Shown here: positions 10,958 through 19,690 of the stretch, piece after piece
Layout: each line of letters starts with the position of its first letter
Position numbering within the stretch: the stretch's first letter is position 1
Origin: Atrina japonica
Taxonomy: Eukaryota > Mollusca > Bivalvia > Pterioida > Pinnidae
DNA: 64,000 nucleotides
Assembly: GCA_030159075.1 (NCBI GenBank)
Contig: BROG01000073.1
Location: forward strand, 876,001 to 940,000
Reading direction: 5' to 3'
The notes under the pieces: model-generated
Told to the model about the DNA's origin: nothing
Seen by the model: the letters and a program-made list of their open reading frames with translations, nothing else
Database searches by the model: none
Made by a program: the position numbers and the translations under genes

Positions 10958-12379
10958 ATGCCACACCAACACGTAACAATTGATAATTTTGATGAAAGTA
11001 AATTATCGGTTGGATAAATTTATTCAACCAAACCTCACTTTTATCAAAAGATACCAATTAAATATGACGGGGAAGATCTTGACGTGAGAACTCCTAAATC
11101 ATCTTGGTTCGGAGTCATTGAAAATAGAAATCAATCTACAAATATAAAAAATCTCAGATACCAAAGTATAAATCAATAGAATGTCCAAGACATAGATACA
11201 AAAAAAATGGACAAACACGCACCTCTGGAAACCAAGAGGTGGGATCAGGTGCCATGGAGGAGTAAGCATCCCCTGTCGACCGGTCACACCCGCCGTGAGT
11301 CCACAGTCAAGTCCAATGAAATACATGAGGAGTGAATCCTCTTCACAATTGGTACAGATGTCTCAACAACCGCTAACGAAAAGGCAACTCAACATTTCAC
11401 TTCGTGAAACGGAGTAATCGCAAACAAGAGTATTATACCGACCGTAAAATTAGCCGAACGTTGACATTTAAACGCGGTTTTCGATATCCCTGTGTCAATA
11501 ATTCGTAAGTGAGTAGTTCACCTCTGTATATGAAATCTTCATATGTTGTACACGCCCTGGCATATCGGATCATTTGTGAAATATAAACTCCATATGCGGG
11601 TGACTGAGGGATATTACTACTTAAATGTGCAAATTTTACGGTGGGAAAGCCGAAATCGTCGCGTTTGTCGTATAGCTTAGTTGCTAATTTCAAGTCTGTG
11701 TCTATATTAAGTTAAATGTCTAAGTATGAAGCGTATGTGCTTGATTCTGTATCTTTAATTTCTAGTTCGCTGGGGTATATCACATTGACATATGTATGAA
11801 AATTGTCATTATTAATTGACAAAAGTTGAAAGTTACACCATGCCTTTCGTGTGTTATGACAAACGCTCTGAACCAAGTGTTGAAGAACAAAAATTTATCG
11901 AGATGATGACGAAAATTACTGAATTCATTCGAAAGGCAATCGACAACCTCGATACTGATTTGAAAGAAGGAGTGAGGAAGAAGAGAAAATCATTTAATTA
12001 AGATAATCTTAATATTTTAAAGTATGAACCCCCAATCGTCTATGCAAAGATGAATACGACTGATGCAACAAAGGGTAGGATGAGGATAACTTCAGAATTT
12101 TGGGGAAAAGCAACGAAAAATGACCCTAAGAAGTTCGTGGAGCATGGTGTCATTAATACCTTGGGGGAGGATTATGTGAACAAAAGGTGTAATGTCATCG
12201 GACTTTTAAAAATTGAAAGCGTCTTCGTTAATGCGGCCAACGAGTCTATCTAAGTTAAGCTTAACCAAGCAATCGTCGTGAAAATTGTAACCTATTCTCC
12301 CCCTTGTTTCGCATCCATGGTGGATCCTGAATTGGATCTCTGAACCGACAGCTAATCAGAGGAGGAGGAAGAGAATTAA
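10958..12379 (+). pseudogene. Polinton gene of unknown function, split by Penelope copy A
   Basis: Two plus-strand halves flank the insertion at 11137-11825. The 5' half starts at ATG 10958 (MPHQHVTIDNF) and reaches KYDGEDLDVRTPK with a frameshift. The 3' half runs from about 11826 through SYTMPFVCYDKRSEPS, then (after a frameshift and stop near 12000) RITSEFWGKATKNDPKK and NKRCNVIGLLKIESVFV. After an in-frame TAA at about 12252 it goes on with VKLNQAIVVKIV and ends in an acidic SEEEEN tail before TAA 12377-12379. The acidic C-terminus and short strand-rich segments recall single-stranded DNA-binding proteins, but this is only a guess. It is the first gene inside the left repeat and reads inwards. 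Confidence 0.6.
11137..11825 (-). mobile_element. Penelope-like element copy A, 5'-truncated
   Basis: The minus strand reads the C-terminal part of the same RT family as copy B: YPSELEIKDTESSTYASYLD, TKLYDKRDDFGFPTVKF, SSNIPQSPAYGVYISQMI and IRYARACTTYEDFI, then a non-coding 3' segment containing GGCGGGTGTGACCGGTCGAC and GGGGATGCTTACTCCTCC. The 3' end coincides with that of copies B and C (GATTTATACTTTGGTATCTGA plus ATTTTTTATAT), while the 5' end stops abruptly near 11825. Target-primed reverse transcription commonly leaves such 5' truncations. It interrupts the Polinton gene at 10958-12379 in antisense orientation. Confidence 0.8.
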
Positions 12380-12549
12380 GGGGAAATAAATTTTGTTGTA
12401 AAGAAATGTATATCGTTATTGATAAATTATTATCGAAGAGGGGTAATGGGGTAGAAATAATACTTTTACCTTAATACCTTTTTTTACATTGTTTTTTTCG
12501 GCAGGTTTTTCAAGGAACCTTCAGTCCGTGGGTACAAATCTTCCACCCG

Positions 12550-12621
12550 TTAAAAAGGATACAGATCTTCCACATATTTTTTTTTTTTTTTTTTTTTATT
12601 TTTTTAAAAAGGATACAGATC
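12550..12621. repeat. 18-bp direct repeat flanking a short T-rich insert
   Basis: TTAAAAAGGATACAGATC occurs at 12550-12567 and again at 12604-12621. Between them are TTCCACATA and a T-tract of about 27 bp. The layout resembles a target duplication around an almost empty, poly(A)-only retro-insertion in minus orientation, but simple slippage is possible. Confidence 0.6.
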
Positions 12622-12645
12622 AAGTCGGTCATCTTTTCACTAGCG

Positions 12646-13873
12646 TTAACGGCTTTTCTTGCCTTCGTTGAGTATTGTTAACAAAAACCCTACGACCATC
12701 ATTCCAAGCACCCAGAAATGTTTTCCCAACCATACAGCTGTTTTCCTAAAGTTGACAGCAACCACGACACGATAGAGCCCAAGATACCTGGCAATGCAGC
12801 CCCGAAAGTAGTTGCTAGCTTTTTAGCAGTTTACCAATCGCATCCAACTGTTTTTTTCACCCATTCTTTTAATCCACCTTTGTCTGATGGTGATGGTTGT
12901 GGTGGTGAAGCAGCCGGATTGATCGTTGTTCCAGGTATTAGCAGTTCCACCAAAAATCCGATCGTCATACCAATCGCAATTAAGACGCTAAAAATCGTGA
13001 CGCTTTGTTCCCTGAACAAATTCGCGATTCTCTTTCTCAAGGGGAGATGTTCGTTTAATAAATCGGGAAGACTTTCACGTATGGTACTGAGATTCGATTT
13101 TAGTCGCCCGTTTAGAATGTCTATGGTTTCTTTCACACTCTCTATCTCGTCTTTCGCCTAACGAATTTCCCTCTCGATGCAATCTTTGTCGTTTTTAAAT
13201 CTTCTTCCCATTGTTTAATGGTTCTTTCCAAGTCGACTCTTTTTGATACCTGAACGGTTAAAGATCCCCGAATGTCCTCCAAGGCTTTATCGAGTCCTAA
13301 CAATTCTCTCATCGGAAGTTCTGAGTTAAAGGTTTGTACTGACTCAGACAATCTTTCAATTTCCCCGTCCATTCTTTTGACATATGTTTGGTCCCTCAGG
13401 TCGCTCATTGGTCTATTTTCTCCAAGTCTTACTGTTAATTCGTCGGCCTCATTTAAAGCTCTGTTGAGTTGTCGCACGGGGAGTTCTTCGATCACACCCA
13501 ATGCTCGAGTGACAATGTGCTAGCCGCTAAACATTTGGGACTTTTTTCATACGTTAATCAAAATCATTCGTTTCCCCATTTCACCCATAACCCGTCCTTG
13601 ATTTTAATTCCATGTCGGCATGAACCCCCCCCCCTTTTTAAAAAAAAAATCACTTTCCCGTCTTTTCTGCAACGCGTTGGTCGCTTCTTTGGACGCCACA
13701 TTATTTTCATCTACCCCGGGTGGTAAATCTTCTCCACCCGCCCACCTAGGAGTCTCGTAAACGTCTTTTGTGCCATCGCCTCGAGAATCATCTTCATCAT
13801 CGTCGCCTTAAAGCGGTGTTTCTTGCACATCCTCGTCGCCATAAGTTATATTATCAAAATAGAAATCTGTCAT
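12646..13873 (-). pseudogene. Polinton coiled-coil/transmembrane protein, frameshifted
   Basis: The minus-strand gene starts at ATG 13873 (MTDFYFDNITYGDEDVQET), with an acidic N-terminus full of D/E. After a damaged stretch (13510-13700, with C- and A-runs) comes a charged heptad-like region at 13142-13501 (VRQLNRALNEADELTVRL, LDKALEDIRGSLTVQV) likely to form a coiled coil. At 12831-13136 follow a membrane segment (SVTIFSVLIAIGMTIGFLVE) and a Pro-rich linker. A hydrophobic C-terminus comes last (ALPGILGSIVS, FWVLGMMVVGFLLTIL), ending at TAA 12646-12648. The architecture suggests a virion membrane-active or structural protein. That role is an inference; similar proteins are frequent in invertebrate Polintons but of unknown function. 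At least three frameshifts are present. Confidence 0.6.
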
Positions 13874-13894
13874 TTTATCGTCTTTAAAAAATAT

Positions 13895-14203
13895 TTATCT
13901 ATAAATAAAAAAATATGAACATTTCCGGAAACAAACTCGATCCGGGCCGTCGTTTGAGGGTCCCACACGGCATGAAAGGAATTCGACAAAGCGTCGTAAT
14001 TTCCCGCAATCCGTCCACGATCTCGGAAAAGGACATGCTACTCGGGTTGTCCTTCGGGACATTAACAATTTTACATTTGTAAAATAAAAAGATGACCAGT
14101 TGTGGTATAAACATAATAATGCTTGTGTTTCCCATAAAAATTTGTCAGATTCCATCTTGACGTACAGTTTTGATAGTTCATTTTCAAATAAATATACCAA
14201 CAA
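13895..14203 (-). pseudogene. Unknown Polinton-internal ORF remnant
   Basis: Two overlapping minus-strand frames (MLVYLFENELSKLYVKMESD in one, NVPKDNPSSMSFSEIVDGL in the other) together suggest one gene with a frameshift near 14100. It ends in FPEMFIFFYL just upstream of the start of the coiled-coil gene at 13873, so the two could be consecutive genes on the same strand. No family is recognised. Confidence 0.35.
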
Positions 14204-14349
14204 TTTCTAAATGTTCTGTCAAAAATGGTTAAAACATGTCCATCATATATTAATAAATGATCAAAGTGTTCATCAGCAATCCGGACAAATAAGCATTACA
14301 ACCAACCAGACAGCTGGGATCATCTAGACTGCAAAATCCATCTATATCG

Positions 14350-14745
14350 TTGTTTACGGAATTGAATTTGTACCTTGTGTGGTTTTGTTATTATGATGGC
14401 GCGAAACTAAGGGGCCCTTATATAAAAGGGTATCTGGTCATCGATTCGAGATTAATAATGGGGGGTAACCAGATACTCTATCGACATTTTCAACTCTCTG
14501 ACCATTCCATCGGTGTCTATGGAGAGTGCGTATAATTGAAAAAATATACCACCTGGACCAAACAATCCCTCCTGGCACTGCATATTCCCTATGGATGTAA
14601 CGATAATATCCACAAGTGTAGGCAATCTATCAAGCCCACTGTGTAATGGTGTTAATGTGATGGAACTTTTTATTTCTAACCGTAAGACTTAAACGAAGTC
14701 ACGGACATCGTTCATACAACCGAACCCTACATACTTGATGTCACT
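14350..14745 (-). pseudogene. Unknown Polinton gene remnant next to capsid gene
   Basis: On the minus strand one frame stays open with protein-like composition: GFGCMNDVRDFV, then LTPLHSGLDRLPTLVDIIVT, then CQEGLFGPGGIFFQLYALSI and MSIEYLVTPHY, then a stop followed by SRIDDQIPFYIRGPLVS in the same frame. There are about 110 codons with only two internal stops. Its 5' side is cut by the Penelope copy B insertion near 14770, across which lies the capsid gene. Position beside the capsid gene would suit a second virion protein, but I do not recognise it, so function stays open. Confidence 0.45.
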
Positions 14746-14779
14746 TTTTAATCTCTTTTTACCTTACGTTAACAAAAAA

Positions 14780-17690
14780 ATTGGGTATTCATCAACCATC
14801 GCAGGAAACTTTATTCTGTTCCTTTTACAAATCTCAAATAAACTTTTTCATAGAGAAGCAGAAGAATGAAACCCCTACACGGATTTTTCAACCCCAGGTA
14901 ATACATACTGTACTCCATTATAATGGACATCGCTTATCACAGACTGTGTTTAAGCCTGCACGCGGTACAAAACGATGATGTTCTGAACAGAAAAACGTGC
15001 TTCTTTCCTTAAACTTAAATTTACAAATAAATGGCATAGACGCTTTAAACATTGGCAATGTTCTAAATCATAAAAAAGTTCAGTCCTGTATTCCACCATA
15101 TTTCAAACTGAAGATCACGCCTTGCATTTCGTATAGCTATACATTAGCATCGCATCCAAGCTATTCTTAAATCACAAGGCCTCTAACCTCTGGTTCGAAT
15201 CCCGCTAGGGTCATTTCGAATTAAGTGGGAAAGTTTGCCAGCTTTTTTCTTGCGGAAGGTCGGTGATCTTTACCCGGGTAACCGGGGGTTTCTCCTCCAC
15301 CAATAGAAAACTGGACGCCATCATATGACTGAAAAATTGTTGAGTATGGCGTAAAAAAAATCAAATCAAATCAAATCCAAGCTATTCAATTACAAACAGG
15401 TTTTGCAGTGCCTAGACATCAACCATATTCTACACAACACTGTCACATGTTCATGTGCTTCATCTCCTTTCAAATACAATCCTATCGGGCATGTCATTAC
15501 CGGCGACGTTTCTATTGTTTGAAAATGAAAGCCCTCAAAAATCTTATTTTAAGGGGCCCTAAATATCGGGAAGCCCGTTCCTTTATTGGCGTCAAGGAAA
15601 TTTCAGTTTAGTTATGATTTTCTGTCGAAGATTATGCCAGACGATGGGCATAACACAGAAGACGTAGAAACCAGACACTTTGTCTGAATAGCTGAAAGCC
15701 ATACGATGGTTGATTTAAATCTCGTACTCGAAAACTTTAAGGGACTATGAAAACACGTTATCCCTCTGTATTTAATGATCCAGAAGTAGTAAATGAACTG
15801 GATAGATTATATGACCAATATGTACTGGTACTAGCAGAAAAAGCCTCAAATGATATAGTTTTATTTGTAAGTCACGATTACTATATCTGTTTATTAGAAG
15901 AACTTGGGTTTAATACGAATTCTTGGCAAATCCTACATACACACGTAGCTCACTTTCAAAGGACGAGATCCTTCAAAATCACGAGGTTGTCCGTATTAAG
16001 CCTCAATTTGATATACCTTACAACGGATTACCGATTTCGAGCTACCACATTTTATACTGGATACCTAAACTTCATAAAAACCCCATATTAAGCAAAGATA
16101 CATAGCAAGATCCAGCAAAATATTCTTACCAATCCTTTACCTTTACTCCTTACAAAGATATTGACAGCCGTTAAGGAGAAACTTCAACAATACTGTTCAG
16201 TTGCTTATTCCAGAAGCGGTGTAAATCAGATGTGGGATACTTAAAATTCTAAACAGCTTTTAGAAAATTTGAAGGCACACAATTCTTCTCGAATTCATAG
16301 TATCAAAACTTATGACATCTCTACTCTTTACACTACTATTCCACATAAAAAAATAAATGAAAGACTTTTCAGCATGATAGACAACTGTTTTTTCACTAAA
16401 AGTGGTACCCGAAAATTTAAATATATAGTGATTGGCTATCAGGATACTTATTTCGTCAAACACAACTCTGATTCTACACATAAATATATACTGAAGTTGA
16501 TTATAAAAAACATGCTGAAATTTCTTATAGACAATATATTTGTAAATGTTTCGTGGAGTAAAAATAAAAATACGTGGTCTAATTGAAACATAAACTGTCG
16601 GCATTCCCTATGGGGAACCAATTGTGCTCCTTTATTGGCCGACCTGTTCCTTTATTCATACGAAGCAGACTTCATTCAGAGAAACTGCTGAATCAAAAGA
16701 TGAAAAAGTTAAAAAAAAAAAAAATGATGAATTTAGTTAGCGACGTGTCCTTTAATGTGACATTTAGATGATATATCAGGCGACGACTAGAAATTCTTGT
16801 TTTTGTCAATTTAATATTGACAATTTTCATACATATGTCAATGCGATTTATCCAGCGTTAAACTAGAAATTAAAGATACAACATCGAATCAAGCACACAA
16901 GCTTCATACTTAGATGCCTTATGACATATTTTACTTAATATAAACACAGACGGGAAATTAGCACCTCAACTACGGTACTATACGATACAAACGCATCGAT
17001 TTAGTCGATTTCAGGAGGGCGTCCGGAGGGCTTTCTCATCGTAAATTTTACACATTTAGGTAGTAATTTCCCTCAGTCTCACGCATATGGTATGTTTTGA
17101 CTATTTCACGTACAAATGATCCGAAGATATACCCAGGGCGTGTACATCCTGCGGTACTTGCTTGAAACAGTGATATGAAGATTTCATAGATACCAGAGGG
17201 GGGTAAACTACTGTCACTGACGAATAAACTAGAGGGGTAGGGTTAATGAAACTCAGCTGGATATCGAAAAGCTTTCCTCTCCGCGTTTAATGTCAAAACG
17301 TTCCGCAAACCGCAAATTTGCAATAGGAATTATTCGGTCTGTATAATAGTCTTGTTTGCGACTACTCTGTTTCACTAAGTGAAATGTTGATGTTGTTGCC
17401 TGTTTCGTTGGCGGGTTGTTGAGACCCGTCTGTACCAACATTGTGACGAGTTTACACTTCTCACGTGTTTCATTGGACTTGACTGTGGACTAACGGCGGG
17501 TAAATGTGGACCGGTTTGGGATGCTATTATGTAACCATGGTCTGGACAGGGGATCCTTTGCTTACTCGATCCTTTATGGCACCTGATTCACCTCTTGGTT
17601 TCCAGAGGTCCGTTGTTTGTAGCTTCATTTTTACCATTTTATACGGGACATTCTATTGATTTATACTTTGGTATCTGAATTTTTTATATT
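14780..17690 (+). mobile_element. Penelope-like element copy B, longest copy, with SINE inside
   Basis: A plus-strand RT of Penelope-like type reads in pieces across several frames. It begins with a segment around NHKKVQSCIPPYF (about 15060-15110). After the SINE come SKLFNYKQVLQCLDIN (15376 on) and HVITGDVSIV (15501), then LRGPKYREARSF (15570) and MKTRYPSVFNDPEVVNELDR (15747). IPKLHKNP follows at about 16061, YDISTLYTTIPHKK at about 16311 and NCAPLLADLFLYSYEADFIQ at about 16620. From 16800 to 17690 lie the decayed C-terminus and the conserved non-coding 3' region shared with copies A and C. The element is inactive: many frameshifts, an A-run at 16711-16722 and lost RT motifs. Its 5' boundary is uncertain. 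Confidence 0.75.
15167..15374 (+). mobile_element. tRNA-derived SINE, 208 bp, with 13-bp target duplication
   Basis: The insert begins shortly before a B-box-like GGTTCGAATCCCGCTAGGGT (15193-15212). It continues with a mollusc-type SINE body (CCGGGTAACCGGGGGTTTCTCCTCC, then AACTGGACGCCATCATATGA and GTTGAGTATGGCGTAAAAAA) and ends in an AAATC-repeat tail. It is flanked by perfect copies of ATCCAAGCTATTC at 15154-15166 and 15375-15387. The tRNA A box is missing, so the 5' end is truncated. The duplication lies within the open reading frame of Penelope copy B, which places this insertion after that element. Confidence 0.9.
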
Positions 17691-18823
17691 CCCGAATCTG
17701 GGCGAAAATGACGTGATCGTCCCTGGAACCACGAAAATAGCATTTTCTATCGATGCAACCGCCGACGGGGGAGACATCTCAAAGGTTAGTGTTTTTAATA
17801 ATCTCGGGCGAAATATCGTTAAGAAGTTAGGATGGTGAAGATGAGTGGTAATACTATTTTATCCATCGACGACGCAGATAAGTAGCTTTTATAAAGACAC
17901 GTGGCTTCCCAAGTCTAAACGTCGAATCATGATATACCAAGGGATTCAAACTCCGGCCTTGAATAACTATAGGAGTCGACCCGTTCCTACTAAACGAAAT
18001 AGCATTTGCCTTTGGAAATCGGTACTGCATACCTTTAGATTTGGAGTTGTTGGAAAGGCATGAACCCTACTACCAGTCGGGGTTGAAGGATCGATTAGAA
18101 TATATGATCACTTTAAACGAATTTAAATAGGTTGTGACTACGATTGAGGATGACAAAAATGTTAGTTACACCATCAACAACATCTGCCTTGAATCGATAA
18201 AGGGACAGATCCTACGTTGGCAAGAAGTATAAGACAGAGGGTCTGTCAAGGCCAACACGTGATTTATTTCGATTCGATCCTTCGATATAGAAAAATCAAC
18301 CACCCGGAAAATCCGGACGCTGTTCTCAATTTATCAGATCAAACACACCCGCAAAAAAGTTTGGGAGGTGTGCTCTTCAATATTTGAGGATATAACGAGG
18401 AAGGATGTTGAACATTTCTACAATCCAAGAATCAAAAAGGTGGAGGGCACAATTGAAGGGCAGCCGAACCAGTTATACAGTCAGGGGATGAGATCTTATC
18501 AACAATTTAATGAGATTAAGAAGTGGTTCGCCCAAGGCTGAAATCGAGATCCTCGATTTGACCAAGTAGTGACCTAAACGGCAATGACTGATATGACGGT
18601 TGGAAAATATTTAAGCCTTCACTACGGATTGTGGTTAGACCTGCTAAGTAGAAATGATAACGCCTTCGACAGGACGGGTCGAAAATTACAAAATATATCA
18701 GAAGGCATTTCAGTCCGAATCGAAAGAGAAGAGGAAACTGATACAGATCCTTTAGACTACATATTTGTAAAGGATGCACAGATAAATCTTCTAGATGGTC
18801 GATTCGTGTCAGATATATCCTAA
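17690..18823 (+). pseudogene. Polinton major capsid protein (double jelly-roll type), decayed
   Basis: Three plus-strand segments match the conserved blocks of the Polinton/adintovirus-type major capsid protein (F54H12.2-like family). An N-terminal strand block contains KIAFSIDATADGGDISKV and NNLGRNIVKKLGW (17690-17838). A central block has FYKDTWLPKSKRR and MIYQGIQTP (17885-17960). A C-terminal block has VGKYLSLHYGLWLDLLSRND, GRKLQNISEGISVRIE and DAQINLLDGRFVSDIS (18584-18823). In the family this protein would form the capsid shell. The 5' end is lost at the 3' boundary of Penelope copy B, and 18064-18580 is full of frameshifts. The gene is followed within 30 bp by the packaging ATPase on the same strand, as expected for a capsid-packaging module. 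Confidence 0.8.
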
Positions 18824-18849
18824 AGTAAAAACAATTGTTATTTGATAAA

Positions 18850-19467
18850 ATGTTTATTTAAAAACCTCATTGTACAATTATACGCGCTGATACTGGGTGT
18901 GGCAAGACGGAATTTGTCTTAGTTCTCTTGCAAAATGAGTATCGAGGAGTCTTCGAACACATCGTCATTTTATGTCCTACCGCTCTTTGGAATAAGGCTA
19001 ACCTTCAAGGAGAATGGATACCCGCGAATAAAAATATAATAGTGGTCAATCCCGTGTCCGAGAACGGTGAAGAAAACTTACAAGATTTTATCCGGTTTTA
19101 TTCAACGGAACGGAAACGTTATACATCGTTCGGCAATGCTACAGATGAAAAAAAAGTGGATGCTCTAAGTTTTCTTGCCTTTTCTGGTAGACATGCACTT
19201 CAGAGTGTGTGGGTACTATCGTAAAGGTATAATTCCGTGTGCAAAGATATAAAGGACGCAGATTAAATGGTGCTGTATATTCAACCAAAAAGACGAATTT
19301 TCTTTCACGGAATGTTTGAGGGAAAACAATATGATCAAAGATCTAGAAGAGAGGGAAAAGATGGAAAAATTATTATCGCAGCATAAATACTCGAAACTTA
19401 TTTTAATCATGACCATCCCTACGGAGTATCTTGATTCTTTATTCAACCAAATGCAATACAGCGTATA
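18850..19467 (+). pseudogene. Polinton packaging ATPase (FtsK/HerA-like), decayed
   Basis: The Walker A motif ADTGCGKT is encoded at 18886-18909 and is followed by EFVLVLLQNEYRGVFEHIVI and LCPTALWNKANLQGEWIP, the layout of the Polinton and adintovirus genome-packaging ATPase. A C-terminal block, FNQKDEFSFTECLRENN to KYSKLILIMTIPTEYLDSLF (about 19278-19450), follows after a break at 19222-19275. ATG 18850 is the likely start; the fourth codon is now TAA. The predicted length of about 200 residues suits the family. The gene lies directly behind the capsid gene, and the LINE at 19.69-23.08 kb follows its 3' end. Confidence 0.82.
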
Positions 19468-19607
19468 GGTATAATGATTCAGTGCTCAATAAAAAGTATA
19501 GAATTAACAACAGAGGATACAGCAAAATGCATGTACATGTATATTGAAATGAAATTACAATATCATCTACACAAAGTAACTTGTATACTTTAACTTGAGG
19601 TTAATAT

Positions 19608-19654
19608 GTATATATATATATATATATATAATATATATATATTATATATATATA

Positions 19655-19688
<34 letters not shown>
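19608..19688. repeat. (TA)n microsatellite
   Basis: Nearly pure TA dinucleotide tract of about 80 bp between the end of the ATPase remnant and the 3' end of the minus-strand LINE. It may have grown from the LINE 3' tail. Confidence 0.95.

Positions 19689-19689
<1 letters not shown>

Positions 19690-19690
<1 letters not shown>

Noticed and set aside
12718..13161. 147-residue plus-strand ORF
   Set aside because: It is the antisense shadow of the coiled-coil/transmembrane gene, whose minus-strand reading has clear domain structure.
14410..14430. TATA-like CCCTTATATAAAAGGG as a promoter
   Set aside because: It falls inside the minus-strand coding remnant at 14350-14745, so it is probably coding sequence seen by chance.
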